Source: Prostheceraeus crozeri (Eukaryota > Platyhelminthes > Polycladida > Euryleptidae). From it: a DNA stretch of 64,000 bases. Below, one piece after another: positions 1 to 12,400 of this stretch. Under the pieces are notes generated by a model. That model was not told the DNA's origin and did not search any database. It saw only the letters and a list, made by a program, of their open reading frames with translations. The stretch covers positions 2,009,001-2,073,000 of the forward strand of contig CAJQUW010005533.1 of NCBI GenBank assembly GCA_907163375.1. Reading direction: 5' to 3'. Position 1 is the stretch's first letter, and every line of letters begins with the position of its first letter. Position numbers and translations under genes: made by a program.

Positions 1-67
1 ATCAATTAACACCAAAAGGAATTCATAGATAAAATATCATTACTTGTATAATGCAGATTTCACTTAC

Positions 68-443
68 TGGCCAATATGGCTCTGGTTCTTTTGGCTCCTC
101 CTCTTGCTTTTGCTGATCTTTCGGTGCTTCAGCAGATGGCGATCTTGACTTCCTAGATTTGGCAGATCCCTTCGAGCCTGGTCTCTTCTCCTTAGCAGCT
201 TTCTCGCTCGCTTCTTTCGCGGCGCGCTTTTCAGCAGATCTTGCACGCTTCTCCTGCTTCTTTCTCTCCTCCTCTTCCTTTTCACGTAAAATTTTCTCCA
301 TCTCAATCTTTTGCGCTTTTAGGGAATTGTCTCTGATGAGAAAGTTTTCATTGTCTGACCTCTCGGCGCTTGAACCACGAGATCCACTTCGACTGCGAGC
401 ACCTTTACCTCCTTTCTTTGGAGACTTGCTTCGTTCACGCTTC
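68..443 (-). CDS. SPAG17: SPAG17 exon 12
   Basis: Encodes residues about 832-957. A basic SR/KG-rich stretch leads into a predicted coiled coil (EMEKILREKEEEERKKQEKR) and a lysine-rich tail ending EPEPYWP, where vertebrate SPAG17 has PEPKITYPFHG. Donor GTAAGT at 67; the next exon lies outside the window. Confidence 0.93.
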
Positions 444-3400
444 CTGTTGAAGGGAATAAACTTTATTCCACAATTTTCAGTCGTGGAAATATGATCTGCA
501 TATAACAGAAAAATAGCACATTCATTTTGTACCCTACCAAAACTATGAGACAAAAATTGAAAGATTTAGAACCATCCACCGTGAGGGAATGCACAAGTAT
601 CATTTTGCTTGGAATTCATTTCTTAGCGTCTCAATGAAATTTTTGTGGGGATAAATAGTAATATAGTACAACGGTCATGGATAGTTTGGCTTATTGAAAT
701 TGACACGTTTGTTCTCTGTCCTTGCGTAATCCGCCTTTTCATTGGACTACTCGTAAAACGTTTCTTTTAACTTCAATCGAACAAAGTCAATATTGACCAA
801 ATTTTCTGCTTACCTTCCAGACGCCTCTTTCTTTTTAGCATCCTCGTCCTCTTTTAAATTGGTTTCAACTTCCTTTCTCAATTGATCAGCCTCATAAATT
901 GCCTCTTGTTCGTTAGTCCATTCTCGAATAGATACTGAGACGTGGTCTAGATAGTTTCTGAATCCGATATCAGCATGCAGCCAATGTTGCCATTGTACAT
1001 GATTTGACATCATCTCAGGGTTAAAGGGATTGTGCAGGACAACTAGTAGTGTATGATCTCGTCGATGGTAATATGTATCAATATATGGTAGCTGATGAGT
1101 TGCTGCTTTCAATACCTGTAATTAATTAAAATTATTATATAAAATGTTAGACAAGTTACTTGACAATTGATTAATTTATCAAATCCCAACAGATGTAACC
1201 ACGACGAGACATGAGTAGCGCCTGCGTGAAGCGCCTCAAAATCGGATGTGGCCCTTAGTGATTGCAGAATGCAATCTGCCCTCCACGTGCCTGTTTTAAA
1301 GCAGTGTCTTCCTAGCTAATTCACGGTATCAACAAATGGTTCGGTGGCCTTGTGGTTTCAGGGTACACTTGCATGTCCGCTAGCTCCAACGTCGCTGGTT
1401 CGAACCCACCGACGACTGACCAGGCCCAAAAGACCGAAACATGTCTCGCGGTGGTTACATCTGTTGAGATTTGATAAAAAACACTGTATTAAGCTAAATG
1501 CTCCAGCCAAATTGTAATAAAACATCCAATTTACCTGGAGGAAGACATGAGACTGGAGATGTTCAGCAAAGCACCATTCATCCAGTTGTCTTTGTTGCAT
1601 TATTTCTAATTCATGCATTACTTCTTCGTTGTCCTTCATTGGGGCCTTGTTCACTGGTGGACAATCGCGTACTGACTTCAATAAAGCTTCACTTTCAAAA
1701 TGCACTGAAGATTTTCGAGAACGAGACGGACTGCTTGAGGCCGACCGTTTCAGTATTCCCGAAGCTGGACGAGAACCGTCACTCGATCCTGGAGGCTCTG
1801 GAGTGCGACTTCGAGGTCGATCTGTCACCGAATTCGATCCTGCAAGATGATAAATATTGATTTTAATTCATAAATAAGTTTTCTTATAATCAAGGATCCA
1901 TTTAAAGTCTCTGCACGAGAACGGTCATGTTTTTACTGACGAGAGTGTCTTACAGTCAATGTTGGGTTCAACGCTTAAAACGTAGCTTGAAACTATGAGA
2001 GTATCCTATCTGCCATAATATAGTTGTGCCACAATAATTTGCTACATGCCTCTTTGTGATCATTTTTATGTGATAATATTCAAAGAGACTTATTCATCGC
2101 ATGACCTGTAAGTTTATGGAAATCTTTCCTGCATGTACACCGAATTGGGAAATGTGATGGCTTGCTTTAATGAAATAACTAGTGAATCCGCAATTATAGT
2201 ACATCAGCTGATTAATAAAAATCATATTGATTGTTTAACATTTTCTGAAAGTAATGAATCCTTGTCACGGATCTGCGCCTGAAAGTTATTTAAAGAAAAA
2301 ACCGAAATTCTTGTGACTATTGAATTAGCCTCACCAGGAGTACATCTTATGTGCTTATCTTGTGGATCGACCAGAAGTTTATTCTGCATCACAGTCCATT
2401 AATCAACGGTAGTGTTTTAATATACATTATCCACATAGACTTATGTTATTTATAATAACGACAGGGTTTATAATATGTCGGTCATCTTTCTCATGATGCG
2501 CATGGTGGAATTTTGCATACAGGCTCTGAGTGTTCATTCACTAGCTTCAAAGATCATTCGGTATTTGAAAGAGATAATTTGAATAGATGAATCCTAGTGA
2601 AGAGCATTGACTGTGAAGGAGCTGCTGAGCCGATCCTTCGTTGTCTAGTATGTTGGGGGTAGATTGTTGTGATAAGGAAACGCAGCTACAATCGCTTCAT
2701 TGCTGAGAGCTAATCATGCTTCAGTGAGGATAGTTGATAACATGAAACTGATGACAGTGAATGATCATGGAAGTGAAATTTCTAAAACTATCTTAAATTT
2801 GGCATGTAATAGATAAATGAGAATGATTGACTAGAGAAATCATGTTTAAGAAAACAGGTTGAATACAGAACATGTAGATATTTGTTCTTATGGAAGCTGA
2901 ATATTAATACAATCTTAATGCAACAACATTTTATATCATCTGGAAGGTAATACATTGAATAAGAGCCTCCAAGAGCATTTTCAAATTGAAAGAAAAAGAA
3001 TCTCAATGGGAGGTACAGCAATTCGAAATATGACGGGTAGATCGCAAACACTATGTATGAGCTGATAAGTATTTGCGATTTATTATTAATCATAGAAGAA
3101 AAGCATGTAACTTCAACTGTCAACAAAAACGATTAACAAAAACTATAAACGGATGCAAATCATTCACCTGACGTGGGGGCCTGAATTCAGATTCTGTCTG
3201 CCGAGATAGATAAATCACATAGCAGGCAAGGCATTGGTTATTTTGATTGTGTGGTTGTTTATCAGAATAAAGCTTTTACCACCCAGATTAATTAAATTAA
3301 AGCACAAGATCTTATTATTCAAATTGTCTAATAATGCTTGAGAACAACAACTTCAACAACTCAAACAATGCTCAAATTTGTGAATTTAAATCTATTGATT

Positions 3401-6400
3401 TTCAATTCACCTTATTAGAGTCTCATTAGTTTTTAGAGTCATACTTGGACAGGATGCCTACTATACCTATTCTTCCCTTACGATTAAGGATATCTACATC
3501 AAAAATTGGAGTGGCAGTACTTCTCAGGAATGAATGTTTTCTAAGAGCAGCTTGTCTTGTACAGTGCTACACACGAGATGTCTTCCTGCAAATGATTGTA
3601 GTGCTGGACTTTTACAAAGTCTTGATTCCCGTCAAAGTGCTCAATAATCATTGGGACGGACAGTCAACTTTGATGATCTTCCTTGTTCGGATTAGGCCCC
3701 TGCATCTTTTCACATCCTTTCTACATGGATACTTTGATTGTCATTTTTCATAAGTCTCATCATATATTCATTTCAATTTATTCAAGATCCTAAATTTGTA
3801 CTTGAAAGATATCATATGGCATACTTGTCTAACCATTTCGAACATATAATTAGATCATTTCTGAAGATTATGAGGGTTATTATTTTCACAACAGGGCAAC
3901 GTTCATGGCATCATATGGATGTGCATAAGACTTACTGCGTGAACTTGCCCGCGGAGGTGCAATTTCGCTATCCGCGATGTCCTTCATTGTTTTAAAAAAT
4001 GGATACGGATCATCCCACAGATGGTTGACTTTATGAATATCTTCAAAATGCGGTTGCAATACGTAGCCAGTGGGATCTGTACACGTTAGTTGAAGATTTT
4101 CGAATACAAATTGTTTGAATGCACGATCAACTTCTGAAAGAAAAAATCAGCGATTCAGTATTGTTCATGAAAAGCAGTTTGATTGTTTCATTTCTAACCT
4201 TCTCGTGTTAATTCTGTTCCTGAGCAAAAATTAATCATTTCTTGAAGTCGAGCAGCTCGTTTCCTGGCAAGTTCGGTTGACAAAGGAGGAAACCGTAGAA
4301 GGTTGGAATATGGCTCCATTTTGAAAAGCAATTCTTCTTCAGCTTTTCTAGAAGGAAAATAGCACAAACCATTCAGTGAGAGATTCAACGCATGAATTGT
4401 TGACTGAAGTCTGCAAAGATATTCGACTGGAGACTTCACCCTTCTCCCAGGGATAGGCGAACTAGGGATGGAACAGTCTCGCAATTGTGAGTTGCTTAGG
4501 ATTTCTGGATGATTATGAGTAGGGCATTACTTCATGCAAGAGTGATAATACCATGGTGTAATCGATTCGACAGAAAGAAGTTCCTGGCAGGCTGGCATGC
4601 ATCATATCAACATCACGAACAGTTGAAGAAAAAGAAGGAATATGTCACACACATGTAATTGAAATTGGACTTTGGTACTCTAATTTTCTTTGCTGTTCTG
4701 GAGGAATGGGAAAAGAAGATATGAGCTTTTACAAGGCATTGGGAAGAAGAAGATAAATGTGAAGAAAATTGATCGATGTTAGACATGATTAGTTCTGTAA
4801 GACTAGAAGATTCCACATCCTCGGGAATTTCTCTTGTAGATGGGATCGTCCCACTATAGATGGGGTTTCCATTGTTCGATTAGGATTTCGACTATTGTAA
4901 AATGAGAATTGAATGATCTAGCAATTTTATGTTGACGGACGACAGTTACTTTATCGAGTTATAATTGTGCATTCAATTCTTTCAACTTAACTATCCAACC
5001 GATTATATTACTTAGCATTTCGGATCTGATGTTGATACATCTATCGAATGGTAGCTGTCTATAACTAAACCGTTATTTCAACTCAGAGAAGCATAAATAT
5101 TTCCACTGCAGGTGACAAAATAACTTCAGCTTCTCTATCCAATTCTCTATTTAGTAAGTTTATATCACTTGTTGCTTCATATTTTGAAACCCTATGACTC
5201 ACTTCAAATCGATTGTTTCAGTTGGTTTGAGAGATAGAGATCTTCTACCTATATCATCACACGGATGAAGAAGCATTGTCATTCTCTGTGTAACAAGATC
5301 TTTTGACATTTTAGGCAAGAGTTCCACTTCCAATTTCTGCAAAGAAATGTAGATAATCAGACATTGATATCAGCATGATATCTGATAAACAAATGAATTG
5401 TACATTATGGTAATGACTTGACATCCATGCACCTGTACAAGAATCAAATGTCTATTGCTATCATAATTAATTTACTAGTAATTTAAAATGCATGAAGTTA
5501 AATATACGTCTATGCAAGAGATCTATCGATTTCAGCTCTGGTGAGGTTAGATCATTAAGACGATCTCAAAACGGTCACAGTTCAGCACGAGAAAAAGTAG
5601 TGCACTAAATACCTTCCAGCCGACAAGACACGCTGCCTGTCAATTAAGATCTTTAAGGGTTTTCAGTCAGCAGGTGACAATCAGTAATGACGTCAATACT
5701 TCGAAGGATGTAAAGTTGAAGTAATTTTTTCATATCATATCAAGGAGAAGGAAATTGGACTTAGTAGCGAGTAGCGATCGCGCTCATCCTAGAAATTTCA
5801 ATGGTGAGTAACAATGGAAATTCATTATCAGATATAAAACTTTAAAAACATCAAAAAGTAACTTAAGATAGGAAGTCGCAAAGTTAGCCGAGTTCTTTTT
5901 TTATTAATTGTTGCCTGTTGTTTAATTAAATCACATCACAGAGGTGAATGTTTGCGTCGTCTCTTATTTTAAATGCTTTTATATCTGATATCCAATATGA
6001 CTGTATTTTTACTTTACCTAACGTTGTTCACCCCTTCCGTCTGATTCTGCTCTGCAGTGTAGGGGAATACACAACGAGATTGAATATATTTTTTCTTTTC
6101 AATTCAAGACTTGACCATTTCTAAGGAAAAGTTAATTGCAAAGGTAGGTCACTGACTATTTTCACAAACCTACGTTTTTCTCTTCAAAAGTTTCCCTATT
6201 GTGGAACTAAAATCATTGGGTTAAATGAACGTGCTCCTTTGTGGAATTTTGATTCTTCTTCTTTTTTTACTGCTCGGATTATATTTTTTCAACAGCACGC
6301 TGTTTTCTGTGAAAAAGTTGCGATTACATCCATGTACATGTATCTTTCTATCTTCCATGTTATTGTAAACAAACATTTTTGACTTTCGTTGACAACATTA

Positions 6401-9400
6401 ATAAATAAAAACAGTGTAGGCTAATGTACAATGAAGAAAGTGTCTTACTCTTGCTTCGGCGGCCGACAGTGGAAGTCGGAGGGCAAGTTTGGCCAAATGA
6501 GCTGCAAGTCCACTATCTACATGATCTGGCCGTATCGGTGGAGGACATTCACTTGGAGGAGTTTTGTCTTGCTCGGTCGCTTCCACCTGATCCAACATTG
6601 CATGTACAATAGTGTCGACACTGATAGTCTCTGATGAAAGACCAGCTAGAACATCATTGTAGTAACGCATATCGACTAATGCTCCTTCTTCTGTTCCCGT
6701 GGCAGAGGCCTCACTCTTTGGAGAAGTTGGAACTATCTCCTCTGGTACTTGCAAGAGATGAGTTTGACTTAAATAGTTAAGCCATTGTCGTCGCGCATCC
6801 AGAAGGTCGTACATCAGACATGCAATATCTTCAAAAAGATGCATTGAAAACTCCAACTGAAATATAAAATAACAGTCTACTGAGTTAGAATTTGGTTGAA
6901 TGTTTCCAATTCACTAAAATATGTTGCTCCGCATTAATGTTTATGTATCACTCATAATCTGTCATTACTTTTATCAAAACTGTCTCTCGAATTTCTCTTC
7001 AGTGAATTAGTTTTTCTAATTCTAGATAATTATCTTATGGTTTTAAATGATCATCCATACAATATTAAGTACACTATCTTACTGACTTTGGGAGATATAT
7101 GTTCAGAATCTACAAGTATCAAATCCTACGTATTTTCCGAGCCAACAGCGATGTGATGTATTAGTGTATGAAATTAGTGGGATAGAGCATTACTTATTCA
7201 GGGAGCATTTATTTCACGATTCAATAGCTATGCATTGCCCAGTTTTTCAGGAATTATGTCTGTCTTCCTAGTTTTGCGGATAAATATACCGGTCATCTAC
7301 CTATTGATCAAACACTCAGAATCTGCTATAGATTAATGACATATTTTCAAGGATGAGTGGAAAAGTACGAAGAACAATTAAAAACTCTCTTATATGTTGA
7401 CATTGCCAGAAAGTGTTTATCATATGCAGAAGACAAAAGCAAAAAACCGGTAATCAAAGATTGTTTTATAGCTGCCAGTCAAACCTGCGAATGTACAGTT
7501 TAGATTCTCGACACCCAAAAACGTTCGACTGTAGCTATAAATGCAACGTCCTAGGTTAAAATTCCTCTCGCGCAGATATTAAAGGCTACTTTTATTATTG
7601 CGATAAAAGATTAGAATACCATGCTATGAAACATTTCCAAAACTTATTTCCGAAGGCATTACCTTTTTATCATTGTCCTCCATGTCCACTGGATAAAGAA
7701 GTTGTTTCACTTCATATTCCATCAAAGTTATATCCTTGAGATTTCCATGTTGTCGTAATATCATTGTGACGTCTCTCCAAAACTTGATCAGTTGAATTCG
7801 GGCTTTGCATTCTTGCAATTTCTTTTCTTCCTCATTTACTAAAACATATAAATTTAGAATATTTCAGATACAGACGCGATCACATAAATGTATAGTGCAA
7901 CTCGTATGTCATTAAGCTTTGTCTTAAGTTACAGGGAATCAATATCCAAACTAAATATATCATAAATATCATAGCTAAACCAAATGATACAGCGCAGGCC
8001 GAAGTGCAGATGCAAGAGCGTCTAAAATCATTGACTTCATATCTACGCTAACTAAACATGTATATAAGGCATTGCTGACTCAAAATGTTTCTCTAGATGA
8101 ACAATGATAGATTTCAAGGGCTATATAGTTTTGCCTCTTACCAACAGCAGCTGATGCAGTATTTGGTTCTGGAATTGAATTCATTTTTTGTTGCCAAATA
8201 TCATAATCTTGAGCCCGAATCTTGATGATTGAGTCTAGTCGTACACCGATATTGGCAAGATAGGAGAGAAGTTGAGGATGATCAAATCCCGTCAGAATAA
8301 CGTATTTCTGTGCTCCGTCGTCAGGTTCGTCATCTGAAATTCCAATTGCCATGTAAATTTAAATAAGCACTGAATAATTATGAAAAAATAGAAAGTGCTT
8401 GTAGTGTTCTTTGCGAACTAAAAATGTATTCAATTTCAATAATTTAGAATTAGTTAAAGAAATATGCATTTATTCGCCATACAGCACATCTTCAATTAAA
8501 TCCTTCTGTGGTTTGGAAATCCAAATTAGAGCATGAATATAATGAGTGGTATGTTTACGACGACAAAGATTTCTCACTAAACGAACACAATAGTTTTGTA
8601 TTCGTTGAAGTATTTGAATACGATAGGAAGTAAAAAATCTCAGAACTGTATTACAACAAACAATTTGAGAAAAACGAAATATGAGCAAATCGTGAAACAG
8701 GATTTTTCAAGATTTCACGAAGAAATCAACACTGAAGAACATGAAAATAATTGACAAATTCCATACAAGTTGTAATGCGCATCAAATGATAGATCTTTAT
8801 CTCAATGACATCGAGAATGTACATACGCACGTATACGGGGGTATGTGAACAGGAAAACTCGTAAATTCAATTACAGAACCCTTTGAAGAATTGGATTTTG
8901 AATGCATCTTGCAGCTGCATACAGTTCATGCTGACAACATTGATTTTCAAAAGCATTTTAACAGTAATAACCTCAGCACAACCTTCTGATTCATCACGGG
9001 CAATCGAATATTGGCTAGAAATCACAAAATGGGAGGAAAGAAAGAGATGGAGAGTAGATTGCAGAGTAGACGCATGTGTAGTCGCGAGGACATGTAAAAT
9101 ATGGCAAACATTGTCAGCAGTACAGGGAACGATGTGCTTCATGAAACTTACCAATGTATTTCGCATCGGGGTCCTCTTCACCGCGTTTTCTTAGTTTACT
9201 CTCATTTTTCACTGATGGTGGTTCTGGAGTTTTCTTTCCACCTTTCTTGGCTGATTTTCCGCGTTCTTTTCCGGCGCTTTTCTCTTTCTTCTTTCCTCCC
9301 TTTTCTGTGCCTTTCTTCTCACCTTCCCTACGTTTCTGATCAGCAGTTTTTAAATCAAGAAGTTTGAATTTGATCAATTTGGCCATCAGTGGTAATGGTA

Positions 9401-12400
9401 TATCCTCATTGGCATCAAGATAGGGTTTTGCAGCTTCACAAACTTCATAATTTGCTGGCACTTCCTTCCCCTTTTTCACCTTTGGATTTCCCAGCTCTGT
9501 AACCTGTGGAGGATATTCAAAATAGTTCATAAATTGCAAAGCTGCCATCCCTATCGTAAAGTTATTACTGAATTTTCATCAATTTTTTTATTGGCCATTA
9601 CCCATCTTTGTGAATAGGCAAAAAATAGAGGAGTTACAGAAAACCTCCAAGCAAGTTATTAGGGAGTGGTTTTAAATATACATCGCTTCATAACATACTC
9701 ATTGCAAGAAAATTCAGATCTAACCAACTTTTTTTGAACTGAATTTTATTTTAGCTAGAATCGAAATATGTTTTTCTAGTTTTGCTATTTGATAGCATCC
9801 TATACTCTTAAGGCTCCTCACTCCTAACCAAAGAACTGTAAATAAATGTCATGTACAAAAATTGCTCAATACGTGACATGGTTTTTATTTGATCTTAGCA
9901 TGTTAATATGCTGAGACTTCGTTACAACTTAATTCAAAAATATCTCTGAGTCAAGCGACAAAAACCATTTGATAATATGAAGGTGATAAATTGTGAAGCT
10001 ATATCTATTCAGTAGTACTGTGCATGTAGAATATGGGAGTAGAATCTGTTCTTGTAATATGTCACGACAACAAGACCAATTGAACCAGGCATTGTGATTT
10101 TCTCGATAGCACATCATCCATTTCGTTCAATAAAATCACATAAGCTGGCATGATGGTTCCGACCACGGTTTTGAAAAAGGCTTCAAGCAGAAGATGAAAC
10201 ATCGTAATAAAGTAAGGGCTTGGTAACAATCAAAAAATTTTCAATCGCGCTAATCGTCGAGATTAAAAGACAATCGCGTTATATAACGATCAACGCGCCA
10301 TTAATCGTCCAATTTTACAAGCTTTTTTTCATAATCCTACGCAAATTTCTCTTTCGACGAGCGAGAATATGAAATAATAATAGATTTGTGCTTATTTCTC
10401 TTTTGAATGCCAATAGGAAAGTACTTCAAGATACATACATGTATATAGATAAAAGGCAAGATAGTTCAACAATTCAGTAAGAAATAATGCAAGTTGACAA
10501 GAAATCAGCGGCTCAGCTGGAAATTATACAGTTTGCATGCACGCACAGATGACAAAAGTTTTGCTGCATCGGATTGATAGACAAATGTAATGTAAAATGG
10601 TGTAATATCAACATAATATCAGTCAAAAATCGTGCAATTATTCTTGGCTAATATTTAAAAAGTCTGACATGTGCTTGCCGGTATCCGGTACAAAATGAAC
10701 ACATACCATTATTAGCTAAAAAATGCTTAGCAACTTTTGAAGGAACTGTGTTTGGAATTAGCTAGCAGTTTTTAGTAAATTCTGAGTACCAGTACTCATG
10801 CATTATTCATAAAGTGCAGAAAAGAAATTTTCCGGCTTCTGCAATTACCTACAGGAAAACATTGACGAAATTAGCAGATTGCCACTTCAGCATGCTGCAC
10901 CATTGCGTGTTATTACAAACCAGACGTCCACGGTTTTAATTTAGCCTGTAAGATTGTTAATTTTAATCTGTATGTAGTCATAAGGTAGAACACACACTGA
11001 AGGTTTGTAGAAATCGAATAAATCACAACGGTTTGTCTAAGCCAAGCTGCTGAGATTCTATTTATGAAAAAATCATACATTAGAAATTATACGTGTGACA
11101 GTGATGATGTAAGTGAGAATATATCAATATGAAAAGAACAAAAATACTGATATTGAACAGTTCATTGACACGAAATATATTGGAGTATTGAGATGCCTTA
11201 ATGATGTCTTTTTGCGATATCATAATGCACATAACATACGTACATACTATACCTTACAGTAAATAATGCAATTTGAAATCGAAATCCCAACTTAGCTGGT
11301 AGCTAGTCGTTGGTAAAAATGATATGATGGAAGTTCAGATTATATTTACTTTCATAAATCCTTTAAAGGGTCCAGTGATCGTGTCGATCATTTCGCTATA
11401 TTAAACAAGGTGACGATGAAAAATCAAGAAAAATAGCATCCGTGTGTGGAGTGATATATCAAAAGGAAACAGTGAACTTCGACTTTATGGCAGATTGTTT
11501 CTCATCTGATTACTCTGAATTGCATCATTATTACACACATATTGAGTGACTGGTGCCTGCGTTATTATCGAGACATCAGAAATAATAAAATCAGTATTTT
11601 TGAAGAGGATACATTGTAGTCTTTATCACATAATTGACCAGGCAACGGGATGGTTTCCAGTTTGCATTGTGACAATTCATGTTGTCCAAACTCCCGGCGA
11701 AACAAAATTTTTGGTCTCGAAGTCATGAAAGTTCAGTGTTAAAAGTAAATCGCGACGGGCCTTCGGCGTCCTGCGCCTTCTGAAGTCGATAACGGTTTAA
11801 TCAGCAGCTGTGTGAAGGTTCATAAAGAATCATGAGTGATACTAAGGTGTGTTGCTTGTCCAGTGTGAGGTGATCGATATGTGTATTCAGACTGTAGAAA
11901 GGTTATTCGTGCTTCCCACTGATTGTAGGCTTAAAGTTGTGTGATTGCTTTTGCTTCACTGCCTTTTGTGTCTCGAGTATTCGTGAGTTTATCAATGAAA
12001 TCGACCCGGAAATTCCCGATGCCGCCTATACCATTATGCTTTCTCGGCAAATGATCATACAAAACGCTGGTAGAGGAGTGATTATTGATGGCGCTCTTGT
12101 GTTCAAAATGCCTGGTAATAAATTTCAATGTTTTAACTTGCCTGGTAATAAAAAAAAACTCCCCTCAAATATCGCAGGTGTACAGTGGACTTATCAGCAC
12201 AACTAAATTTATTTACGCTCCTGCAAACTTCGCCATCGCATCTACTGTGGGTGGAATTATTACTTATATCAAAACGTGCACTTGTTCTTTTGCCACATTC
12301 GTTGATTAATTTGATCGGTAAATCGTATTTTCTAATGGCTTTATTTATCTCCCTGTTACACTTGTCACTGATAAAACGTAATTGCAAACATATTCGTAGT

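Noticed and set aside
1397-1407. A functional tRNA gene
   Set aside because: Only the B box is canonical. The arms do not fold into a cloverleaf and the tail is SINE-like.
3445-3753. 102-codon plus-strand ORF
   Set aside because: Antisense to a SPAG17 intron, no splice context, no known motif.
5070-5175. Additional SPAG17 exon in intron 7 (NLLNRELDREAEVILSP)
   Set aside because: Open but without a usable acceptor/donor pair in phase. The intron to exon 7 would be under 30 nt.
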